Part shown: piece by piece, positions 25,737 through 32,078 of the stretch
Layout of the letters: each line of letters starts with the position of its first letter
Numbering within the stretch: position 1 is the stretch's first letter
From: Candidatus Gastranaerophilales bacterium
Lineage (GTDB): Bacteria; Cyanobacteriota; Vampirovibrionia; Gastranaerophilales; Gastranaerophilaceae
NCBI GenBank assembly: GCA_947589705.1
Contig: CANQCO010000014.1
Location: 1 to 32,078, forward strand
DNA: 32,078 nt
Reading direction: 5' to 3'
Made by a program: the position numbers and the translations under genes
Notes under the pieces: model-generated
The model's input: the letters and a program-made list of their open reading frames with translations, nothing else
The model's database searches: none
Told to the model about the DNA's origin: nothing

Positions 25737-27351
25737 TTTCTTTTTCATTTTGATAAGTGACAAAAGCAAGTTTATTATTAGCTTTTTTAACATACTTTCT
25801 TTTTGTATAAATAATAGAGGTTTTAGAATTATTTTTTTGAGAAGAAAATTCTTTTGTTAAATAAGCAGCTCTTAATATAACAGAATCAGGCGGAGTTTGT
25901 TTATTTGGAAGTTTAACAACAATATGAGCGCCCGGTGAATTTAACGGATGAAACCATAAATCATCGGCAGAAGCAATCTTAGATAATAAATAATCATTTT
26001 GCTTTTGATTTTTACCTATATATATTTTATATCCCTCATACTCTTCAAAGTCTACATATATATTTTTCTTTTCTTCTTTTTTCTCAAGAAAAATATCATT
26101 ATATAATTCATTTAAATAATCAATATCATCTGTTTTTTCAAGGAAGAATAATAATTCTTCAAAATATAATATTTGTGATTTTGTCTCATTAATTCCGGTA
26201 ATAGCGTATTCATAAGAAGCTTTTGCTTTTTTATACAGTGAATAATATTTATTTGCATTATCTTTAACAGATAAATTTTTATTCAAATGAATTTTTATTT
26301 CATTACCCTCAAAATCAAAAAGCAAAACTTCATCATCATAATTTTTCAGGTTATATAAATTCGCCATCAAAATATCAGCCTTTTTTTTATAATCAAGTGC
26401 TTTATCCATTTTATTTATTTGTTCATTTTGTTTATCAGACAATAAATATAGTTTTTTCAACCGTATATTTATTGCCTTGTGTATTTTTTGTTTTAAATTT
26501 TCTTTTATAAAAACATTTTGATGAAAAGCGAAATAATCATCTATTAAGTCATTTACACTTTCAACTTTATGGGAATTTTCTGTTTCATAAAGAAAAAATT
26601 TTGAAAAGTCATCTGAAATAAAATATGAATATTGTTGAATAGAAAGAAAATCTTTTAAGGCAGAATAAAGATTTTCAAGAGAAAAAGGCGACATAGAATC
26701 ATAGATTTTTTGAGTTGTAGGCATTGTAAGGAAATAATATAAAGAACTTATAGATTTTACAATTGACGATTCATCAATATTTTTTTTAAATGAGTCAAAA
26801 GAAACTTTCAAGAGATTTTTCTTTTTTTGTTTTGGCGGATAAATATACGGCATTAAACCTGAAAGTTCTCTTTCCCTGCTTTTTTCGGAACTGACATTAT
26901 GCGCACAGCCAATTATTATATTTGTATCATAATTATAAAGAATTACATTACTATATTTCCCCATTAATTCAACTGCGAGACAAAGTTTAGTTTTTTCATT
27001 GAGTTCATCAAAATATTCAAAATAAATTTCAAAAATTCTTTCACCAAAAGGCACATTAATTTCAATAATTTTGGCATTTTGAATATATTTACGAAGAAGC
27101 ATACAAAACATAGGAGCGGTCTTAGGAATAGTTATTTTTCTTAATTTTTCATTTTTTTCAGACATAAAACACAAATGATAAAAATTGGGATTAAAATTAA
27201 TATAAAATTTTCTTGACTCACCATTATTTCTTATAAAAAAAATAAGTTCCGAGCGGTTAGGCTGCTGAATTTTCTGTATTCTGGCACCTTGGAAAAAATC
27301 ATTATTTTCCTGAGCAAATATTTTTAAAATTAAAGAATCAAAATTTATCAT
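25726..27351 (-). CDS. rqcH: RqcH / NFACT-family ribosome quality-control protein
   Basis: A 541-residue NFACT protein (once annotated fibronectin-binding FbpA). The NFACT-N part carries APMFCMLLRKYIQNAKIIE, LCLAVELMGKYSNVILYN and the GLMPYIYPP segment; a long coiled coil spans about 280-400; the C-terminal NFACT-R domain has LWFHPLNSPGAHIVVK and the ending KLAFVTYQNEKEI. RqcH binds stalled large subunits with peptidyl-tRNA and adds C-terminal alanine tails that mark the chain for proteases. The clpP gene elsewhere in the window may degrade such products. No ribosome-binding site precedes the ATG, and a -10-like box sits six bases before it. Confidence 0.9.
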   Translation of the reverse strand: MINFDSLILKIFAQENNDFFQGARIQKIQQPNRSELIFFIRNNGESRKFYINFNPNFYHLCFMSEKNEKLRKITIPKTAPMFCMLLRKYIQNAKIIEINVPFGERIFEIYFEYFDELNEKTKLCLAVELMGKYSNVILYNYDTNIIIGCAHNVSSEKSRERELSGLMPYIYPPKQKKKNLLKVSFDSFKKNIDESSIVKSISSLYYFLTMPTTQKIYDSMSPFSLENLYSALKDFLSIQQYSYFISDDFSKFFLYETENSHKVESVNDLIDDYFAFHQNVFIKENLKQKIHKAINIRLKKLYLLSDKQNEQINKMDKALDYKKKADILMANLYNLKNYDDEVLLFDFEGNEIKIHLNKNLSVKDNANKYYSLYKKAKASYEYAITGINETKSQILYFEELLFFLEKTDDIDYLNELYNDIFLEKKEEKKNIYVDFEEYEGYKIYIGKNQKQNDYLLSKIASADDLWFHPLNSPGAHIVVKLPNKQTPPDSVILRAAYLTKEFSSQKNNSKTSIIYTKRKYVKKANNKLAFVTYQNEKEIIL

Positions 27352-27357
27352 AAAAAT

Positions 27358-27385
27358 ATTTTAAACGAAAAAAAAGCAATGCAAA
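27358..27385 (-). promoter_or_regulatory. Candidate promoter of rqcH giving a leaderless message
   Basis: On the minus strand TTTGCA (27385-27380), 16 bases, TAAAAT (27363-27358), then six bases to the ATG. It overlaps the terminator of the upstream gene. Confidence 0.35.
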
Positions 27386-27397
27386 ACATTGCTTTTT
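27368..27397 (-). terminator. Rho-independent terminator of the Gly/Ala-rich gene
   Basis: AAAAAGCAATG (27371-27381) and CATTGCTTTTT (27387-27397) make a perfect 11-bp stem. Read leftward it ends in eight T (27375-27368). Confidence 0.85.
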
Positions 27398-27430
27398 ATC
27401 TGACAAATAGGGGAGGGAGAATTTTTTATA

Positions 27431-28384
27431 TTATGCTGCAATTGATTTAAGTCTGTCATTTAAGATTTTATATTCTGAAGTACAAACAGAATTAGCAGCA
27501 ACTTCTTTGGCTACATCATTATTTCCTTCTACCATCTTTTCAAGATTACAACCAGCCTTTAATATACCGGTATCTCTCATATAACGGTTAGCACCACCCA
27601 TCACAGCTCCAACAACTGCACCTGTAGCTGCATTAGAAGCAGTGGCAGAAGCCAACTCACCAAAATTAAAATCTTTATCTTCATCAAAAGTGCAATCTAT
27701 CGAATAATTAGCAGCACCTGATATAGCACCTGTTTTAGCCCCTGTTATAGCACAGTTTTTTACGGCTTCTTTAACACAACTTGCACCCCCTGCAGTTCCC
27801 ATAGTAGCAGTAGCTAAACCTCCGGTTACGGCACCTGAAAGTGCATCCTTGGCAATTTCTTTCATATCACCGGCATCACCTTTTACTTCATTTGTTGCTC
27901 TGTCAAGTGTTTTCATACCAGCTTTTGTAGCCGCACCAACTGCAGCCCCTATTGCTATCGCAGCGCCTACAGCTATTCCGCCTGTTGCTACGGTTGCTAC
28001 TCCTATTGCTGTTATTGCCAGTACACTGGTAGCTATATTTGAAAATAAATTTAAACTGCTATCTTGTTTTGAATCAAATTCTGCAATTTTTTCAGAAGCT
28101 TCTTCAAATGTTATTTCACCATTTTTATACTGATTAATATAATCTTCACATTTTTCAACACTGCTTCCAAACCCGACTAACTCCTTAAAATCATTCCAGC
28201 CTGTTTTAATTATGCCTTGCTCAGAGCTAATTTCATCTAACTGCTCATTTAATAAAGTAACATTCGGATTATTTGCGGCAGTTTCAAAAATACTTTTGTC
28301 TTGATTTTCAACTCCAAAACGAAAATCATTATATGTCAGGGGTTTTTGCTTATAATTTCCTACAAGATTAATTTCGTCTACCAT
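27431..28384 (-). CDS. Gly/Ala-rich glycine-zipper protein, unknown function
   Basis: A 317-residue protein of unrecognised family. Residues 1-110 are acidic and soluble. Residues 113-155 form a long hydrophobic Gly/Ala stretch with glycine-zipper spacing (TGGIAVGAAIAIGAAVGAAT), and two more Gly/Ala-rich segments follow (about 183-225 and 247-264), with six scattered Cys in the C-terminal half. No signal peptide. Such glycine zippers occur in pore-forming toxins, polymorphic-toxin pre-domains and membrane-inserting effectors, but nothing shows an active toxin domain. It lies downstream of a LuxR-type regulator in the same direction and has its own terminator. Confidence 0.6.
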   Translation of the reverse strand: MVDEINLVGNYKQKPLTYNDFRFGVENQDKSIFETAANNPNVTLLNEQLDEISSEQGIIKTGWNDFKELVGFGSSVEKCEDYINQYKNGEITFEEASEKIAEFDSKQDSSLNLFSNIATSVLAITAIGVATVATGGIAVGAAIAIGAAVGAATKAGMKTLDRATNEVKGDAGDMKEIAKDALSGAVTGGLATATMGTAGGASCVKEAVKNCAITGAKTGAISGAANYSIDCTFDEDKDFNFGELASATASNAATGAVVGAVMGGANRYMRDTGILKAGCNLEKMVEGNNDVAKEVAANSVCTSEYKILNDRLKSIAA

Positions 28385-28430
28385 ACCTTCACCAATATAA
28401 AACCATAACCTTACATTAATATAAAGTATT

Positions 28431-28464
28431 TTTGTACGAAGAAATTTCTTGTATGTTAAGAAAT
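28431..28464 (-). promoter_or_regulatory. Candidate promoter with inverted repeat before the Gly/Ala-rich gene
   Basis: On the minus strand TTAACA (28459-28454), 17 bases, TACAAA (28436-28431). The inverted repeat ATTTCTT...AAGAAAT (28444-28464, seven-base gap) covers the -35 box and part of the spacer, where a regulator such as the adjacent LuxR-type protein could bind. Confidence 0.3.
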
Positions 28465-28475
28465 ATTTACAAATA

Positions 28476-28850
28476 TTAAATATTTACAATTTTATTTTTT
28501 ATAGCTTTAACAACTGCCTTAATTCTTGATTTAACTGATAACTTTGTATAGATGTTGCTGACATGTGCTTTTGCAGTACAAACAGACACATGTAAATCTT
28601 TAGCAATTTGATTATTATTCATACCGTTAACCATACGATTTAAAACCTGCATTTCTCTTTCCGTTATATTGAAAAAACCGGATGTATTTGAAGTAAATCT
28701 CAATCTTTTTAACTTGAAAAAATTTTTAAAAAATTCTCTGGTAATCCTAATCTCCATATAACATGGCAGTTTTGATTCCGCATCATTCTCATTTGCAATT
28801 GTCTTTTTATCAACAATCGAAAATCTGATATTATCACCATTAATTTCCAT
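28476..28850 (-). CDS. LuxR/GerE-type helix-turn-helix regulator without receiver domain
   Basis: A 124-residue protein whose C-terminal 60 residues are a canonical LuxR HTH: ITEREMQVLNRMVNGMNNNQ followed by IAKDLHVSVCTAKAHVSNIY and TKLSVKSR. The N-terminal half (about 60 residues) is too short for a receiver or autoinducer domain and is not recognised. ATG 28850 is preferred because GGAGG lies ten bases upstream; ATG 28868 would leave that site inside the gene. It lies between the WG-repeat gene and the Gly/Ala-rich gene, all leftward, and may control one of them or itself. Confidence 0.8.
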   Translation of the reverse strand: MEINGDNIRFSIVDKKTIANENDAESKLPCYMEIRITREFFKNFFKLKRLRFTSNTSGFFNITEREMQVLNRMVNGMNNNQIAKDLHVSVCTAKAHVSNIYTKLSVKSRIKAVVKAIKNKIVNI

Positions 28851-28877
28851 AATAGTATGTCCTCCCATAGCATTTCT

Positions 28878-28906
28878 ATTTTATGATATAACAGAATGCG
28901 AGGTAA
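28878..28906 (-). promoter_or_regulatory. Candidate promoter of the LuxR-type gene
   Basis: On the minus strand TTACCT (28906-28901), 17 bases, TAAAAT (28883-28878), 27 bases before ATG 28850. Confidence 0.35.
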
Positions 28907-28923
28907 CATACTAACGTATTTTC

Positions 28924-30408
28924 CTATTTATTATTTTCTTCTTTTTTTATTTTTATTCTTTTTGGATGATTGGGAGACGGTTTATACATTAAATCACTTA
29001 TTTTTAATAGAGAAAAAATAACTCCAAGTCCTATTGAACCTAAAATATATTGATGTATCGGTATCTTATTTTTTCTTGAACGCCTTTTTATTGCTTCATT
29101 TTCTTTTTTTACTTTTAAGTATTCTTTTTCTGTTTTTTCAAATTCTTTAAATAATTCAGAGGTTTCTTTGTCATAACCTTCTTCATTTTCTGAAAATAAC
29201 TCCATCTTCATTAAGTTATTATCATGTCTTAATAAACTTAAGTCATTATTTACTTTATGTTCTGCACTATTTGTAAATTTTGACTCTAATTGTCCTGTTT
29301 TAGGATTTAAAATATAATATTCATTTCCCTTTTTTGTAATGTAATTATTAAATACCCTGTTTGGAATACTTATACTGTCATAGATAAACGGAATAAATGT
29401 TGTAAATAGTTCCGTTTCAGAATTAAATCGTACCACGCCGAATTTACCATTATCTTTAGCTTTTATACTATAGTTATTATCAAAGTAATAATATTCAAAA
29501 TCAATAAATTCTTTATCTGTTAACAATGATTTTAGTAATTCTTTGCCGGACTTTATCTCAGGCTTTTCATTTTTAGCCGATTTATTTCTGATTTTATCTT
29601 TTATATAATATAAATCATATTTGTTATTATCTTTTTTGATTACTAATAAGTCAGACTTTTTTTTATATTCAGAAATATTATTATTAAAAATTACATTTCC
29701 GTCTTTATCATAAACACTATATTTATTATTCAGTTTTGCGATAAAAAGATTTTCATTCAAATATAAAACATCATCATATTTAGCGGGAATTATACATTTC
29801 CCCTTTTCAATACCGTATACTCCCTTTTTTTTATTCAAGAAAACAAATAAAGTCCCCCTGCTGTCAAAATATGCATCTTCATAGGGTAATTGAGTAATTT
29901 TTTCATCGGTTATAAGCATTACTTTTTGATTATTTTCAAGTATATATTCAGAATCCAGCCCCGACAGAGAAGTATGCTTATACATATTAAATTCTATAGG
30001 CAGAATTATATTATTTTGATAATCAATAAGTCCGAATTTTTCATTATCTTTAACAATTATATATTTTCCGAAGTTTGGAATAAGATAATCATAAACGGCA
30101 GGAATAATGAGTTCGCCTGTCAAAGAATACAGTTCGTTTTTTGAATTTTCTTGTTCTTTTGTCTCAATATAACAAGCAGGGTTGACAAATAATCTGGAAT
30201 ATTTTGCAGGCAGTATTAAGTCGCCGTCAAGAGAAACAGCACCATACTTTTTATTTTTTATTACTTTATATAAGTAAAGCATTTCAGAATTTTTATCGTA
30301 ACAATGCTGTTTATCATAAATTTGGTATGATTTAGCAAATACAATATCGGGAAAATTCAAATTTATAAATAAAAAAAGTAAAATTGAAGAAATTATTTTT
30401 TTAAACAT
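28924..30408 (-). CDS. Exported WG-repeat-like protein with C-terminal membrane anchor
   Basis: A 494-residue protein with a signal peptide (about 1-25, ending VFA), several degenerate WG-type repeats (KYGAVSLDGDLILPAKYSRL, KFGLIDYQNNIILPIEF, GVYGIEKGKCIIPAKYDDV, KFGVVRFNSE with PFIYDSI), a charged coiled coil (about 415-445) and one C-terminal membrane helix (YILGSIGLGVIFSLL) with a basic tail. The WG Trp is replaced by Tyr, Phe or Val. WG repeats form beta-propeller-like surfaces; a role in binding outside the inner membrane is inferred. Expression is likely driven by the extended -10 promoter whose -35 position is a C/G run. Confidence 0.7.
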   Translation of the reverse strand: MFKKIISSILLFLFINLNFPDIVFAKSYQIYDKQHCYDKNSEMLYLYKVIKNKKYGAVSLDGDLILPAKYSRLFVNPACYIETKEQENSKNELYSLTGELIIPAVYDYLIPNFGKYIIVKDNEKFGLIDYQNNIILPIEFNMYKHTSLSGLDSEYILENNQKVMLITDEKITQLPYEDAYFDSRGTLFVFLNKKKGVYGIEKGKCIIPAKYDDVLYLNENLFIAKLNNKYSVYDKDGNVIFNNNISEYKKKSDLLVIKKDNNKYDLYYIKDKIRNKSAKNEKPEIKSGKELLKSLLTDKEFIDFEYYYFDNNYSIKAKDNGKFGVVRFNSETELFTTFIPFIYDSISIPNRVFNNYITKKGNEYYILNPKTGQLESKFTNSAEHKVNNDLSLLRHDNNLMKMELFSENEEGYDKETSELFKEFEKTEKEYLKVKKENEAIKRRSRKNKIPIHQYILGSIGLGVIFSLLKISDLMYKPSPNHPKRIKIKKEENNK

Positions 30409-30438
30409 AATTAACCCATTTATTAATTAAACAAAAAT

Positions 30439-30489
30439 ATTATATCATATATTCCCTATTCCCCCCCCCCGAAAGAAATTTGATATAAT
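30439..30489. promoter_or_regulatory. Back-to-back extended -10 promoters sharing a (C)10 tract at -35
   Basis: ATTATATCA (30439-30447) and TGATATAAT (30481-30489) are a perfect 9-base inverted repeat; each reads TGA-TATAAT outward, a consensus extended -10. A run of ten C (30461-30470) sits between them. With 17-base spacers, the -35 hexamer of the leftward promoter is 30467-30462 and that of the rightward promoter 30461-30466, both wholly inside the C run. The leftward promoter serves the WG-repeat gene; the rightward one lies 52 bases before the TPR gene ATG. Confidence 0.6.
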
Positions 30490-30504
30490 ACTTATAAATA
30501 CCAT

Positions 30505-30534
30505 TTGTTGCAAATATACCCAAAATGGTATAAT
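30505..30534 (+). promoter_or_regulatory. Second promoter of the TPR gene, leaderless
   Basis: TTGTTG (30505-30510), 18 bases, TATAAT (30529-30534) with TGG before it (extended -10). Transcription would start at about 30541, the A of the ATG. Confidence 0.5.
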
Positions 30535-30540
30535 TACCTT

Positions 30541-31794
30541 ATGTTTGATTATATAAATACAAAATTCGAAGATGCAAAATTAATAATTAATAAAAGCACT
30601 GCGCAAACAGCAATTGATATAGTTAATAAATTAATTGAAAAAAAAGGCGAAACACCTGAACTCTTATGCTATCTATCAAAAGCATATTTGTATCTTAACG
30701 AGCTTGAAAAATCACTTGAATACGCTCAAAAAGCATTAAGCCTTGATGAAAATTATTTGTATGCAAAGGCACGTATTATCTTAGCATACTCTAAACTTAA
30801 TGAACCCTCTAAGGCTATGGAATTATTATATGAGCTAAAACATAACAAAAATATTAACATTTTAATTTTATATATAATGTTGATATTTGCTGATGATCAT
30901 TTAGATAATTATCAATCATTGCAAATTATTTCCGAACATAAATCTTTAATTAATAATTTAAAAATAAACGAAAAAATAAATTCTTTTGAATTAAAATTTT
31001 TAATTTCTATACAAGTTAGTATTGAAAGAAATCTAAATAAACTTTTAAATTTGCTGAAAATTGCAGAAAAATACAAAAAAACAGATGATGAAATATACAT
31101 GTATGTCGGATATTGTATGCTCCACAGTTTGAATAAAGATTATAAAAAAACGCTTAAGATTTTTAACAAATCTATAAAAATAAATAAAAATAATCATAAT
31201 TCCATAGATTTTAAAACTCAAATATTTATTATATGCGGGAAATTTAATAAAGCACTTCAATTTTTAAATACAATTGAAAATCAGACAGAATATCAAGAAT
31301 CATTGAAAAAAGCACTGGAAACCTTTCCAAAACCGACTTTTGAAAACTATTATACGATGTTTTTAATGGGACTCGGATTATACGCACGTAAACAATATAA
31401 ATTATCCGAATTGTTTTTACTATTAAGTAATAAGACAGAAAAATTTGAATATCATTTTATTTTATTTAAAATTAACGTACTTGAAAAAAACTATAATACG
31501 ACACTTAAATATTTAAAAGGATTATGGAAAAGTTTAAAAAACGATGATATTTATAAAAATAAGACATATCCGTATAAATTTTACATTATAAAAATGTATG
31601 TTTATTATAAAATTTTGAGCCTGTTTAAAAAAGAAAATCCTGTTTCAAATTATGATAAAGTAATCAAAACAGCAGCGGATTACAATTTAATATCACCTGA
31701 ATTATATAACAGGGCAAATGAGATTTTTATAAGCGAAAATGAAGAGAGAAAAAAATCTCTGTTAATTAATAAAGGATTAAAACTAAAAAACTGA
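30541..31794 (+). CDS. TPR-repeat protein
   Basis: A 417-residue, helical, Lys-rich protein with tetratricopeptide repeats; the clearest are in the first 110 residues (ELLCYLSKAYLYLNELEKSL, YAQKALSLDENYLYAKARII) and around DEIYMYVGYCMLHSLNKDYK. There is no signal peptide, so it is probably cytoplasmic and binds protein partners. ATG 30541 is preferred; upstream in-frame TTG codons at 30505 and 30508 lie within the promoter. No ribosome-binding site precedes the ATG, consistent with a leaderless message. It faces the WG-repeat gene across the poly-C promoter region, so the two may be switched together. Confidence 0.75.
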   Translation: MFDYINTKFEDAKLIINKSTAQTAIDIVNKLIEKKGETPELLCYLSKAYLYLNELEKSLEYAQKALSLDENYLYAKARIILAYSKLNEPSKAMELLYELKHNKNINILILYIMLIFADDHLDNYQSLQIISEHKSLINNLKINEKINSFELKFLISIQVSIERNLNKLLNLLKIAEKYKKTDDEIYMYVGYCMLHSLNKDYKKTLKIFNKSIKINKNNHNSIDFKTQIFIICGKFNKALQFLNTIENQTEYQESLKKALETFPKPTFENYYTMFLMGLGLYARKQYKLSELFLLLSNKTEKFEYHFILFKINVLEKNYNTTLKYLKGLWKSLKNDDIYKNKTYPYKFYIIKMYVYYKILSLFKKENPVSNYDKVIKTAADYNLISPELYNRANEIFISENEERKKSLLINKGLKLKN

Positions 31795-31918
31795 TTAATA
31801 AAATAATAAAAAAAATAAAATCCGAAAGCCTGTATAGAAAACTTCTAAATTCGGCTCAAGCTGCGGAACTCATCCCTTCGGTCGTCAAACAGTCCTCGCT
31901 CGCAACTGCCTCACTAAG
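31795..31918. other. Gene-free stretch with GC-rich fragment
   Basis: After an A-rich start, 31849-31912 is markedly richer in G+C than its surroundings and has no intact open frame. Read on the minus strand it contains CCGAAGGGATGAGT, 13 of 14 bases like a piece of repeat copy A (6002-6015), and GTTGCGAG, also found in copy A, but in the opposite order and without the shared hairpin. It may be a decayed or distant repeat relative. Confidence 0.35.
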
Positions 31919-31952
31919 AAAAAAAAGGAGCTAAGCTTTCACTTAACTCCTT
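31919..31952 (-). terminator. Rho-independent terminator of the rRNA operon
   Basis: On the minus strand AAGGAGTTAAG (31952-31942) pairs with CTTAGCTCCTT (31935-31925), 11 pairs including one G-T, loop TGAAAG, followed by a T run (to 31919). It begins 12 bases after the 5S rRNA. Confidence 0.85.
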
Positions 31953-31963
31953 ATAAACTTGAA

Positions 31964-32078
31964 TCCGGCAACTAGTTATCTTTCCGGGCGGTCTTCCGCC
32001 AAGTATTTTCACCGCAAGTAGTCTTTACGACCGTGTTCGGAATGGGAACGGGTGGTGTCCTACCGCTTGGTCACCGGA
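31964..32078 (-). rRNA. rrf: 5S ribosomal RNA
   Basis: Read on the minus strand, the 115 bases start TCCGGTGACC and end GTTGCCGGA, so the two ends close helix I. The conserved loop B/helix III stretch CCGTTCCCATTCCGAACACG is present, followed by the loop C/E region and helices IV-V. The gene reaches the window edge and may lose one or two bases at its 5' end. Its orientation and the terminator after it mean the 23S and 16S genes should lie to the right of the window. Confidence 0.95.

Noticed and set aside
28461..28487. Direct repeat AAATATTTAC twice, near the end of the LuxR-type gene
   Set aside because: The copies are short and AT-rich in an AT-rich genome and partly lie in coding sequence; chance is likely.
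1..32078. CRISPR arrays, insertion sequences, tRNA genes, prophage genes
   Set aside because: No regularly spaced direct repeats, transposase or integrase motifs, cloverleaf sequences or phage structural genes were seen on either strand.

Overview
The window reads as chromosomal DNA of an AT-rich (roughly 30% G+C by eye), diderm, probably gut-associated bacterium. The envelope genes (an AsmA-like protein, a TolC-type outer-membrane factor, Spy/CpxP-like periplasmic proteins, PilMN/PilO) argue for two membranes. The pgpH-ybeY-dgkA block, an RqcH/NFACT protein, a short SigA-type sigma factor and the overall style fit the non-photosynthetic cyanobacterial relatives (Vampirovibrionia/Melainabacteria, order Gastranaerophilales). 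That placement is inference from gene content and recollection, not a database result.

Layout. 1-2655: the 3' end of an HTH/zinc-ribbon gene meets a leftward pair encoding a PilM-PilN (GspL-like) fusion and a PilO-like protein. 2745-7651: a rightward series with rlmB-like methyltransferase, SigA-type sigma factor, rsfS, two small exported proteins, then anti-sigma factor, ECF sigma factor and an LTXXQ (Spy/CpxP-like) protein, closed by a strong terminator. 7711-12177: a giant leftward AsmA-family gene. 12312-15294: pgpH-ybeY-dgkA. 15297-15887: clpP, convergent. 16112-20557: a drug-efflux locus with marR-emrA-emrB divergent from a TolC-like gene around one palindromic operator. 20581-21635: merR and an iron-sulfur flavoprotein. 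21822-23549: two tandem paralogous exported proteins of unknown function. 23853-27351: an unknown membrane protein and a convergent rqcH-like gene. 27431-30408: a leftward group with a Gly/Ala-rich protein, a LuxR-type regulator and a WG-repeat-like protein. 30541-31794: a TPR protein. 31964-32078: leftward 5S rRNA, presumably the end of an rRNA operon that continues beyond the window.

The two most unusual signals are not genes. First, two copies of a dispersed repeat (5977-6099 on + and 15901-16063 on -) share nearly identical blocks and a hairpin with the same GAGGA loop, while the stem has changed by compensatory double substitutions. One copy forms the region just before clpP, the other lies before the anti-sigma/ECF sigma unit. 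This suggests a structured RNA or REP-like element, possibly cis-regulatory. Second, the space between the divergent WG-repeat and TPR genes holds a run of ten C placed exactly at the -35 position of two back-to-back extended -10 promoters, the layout expected of a phase-variable promoter switch.
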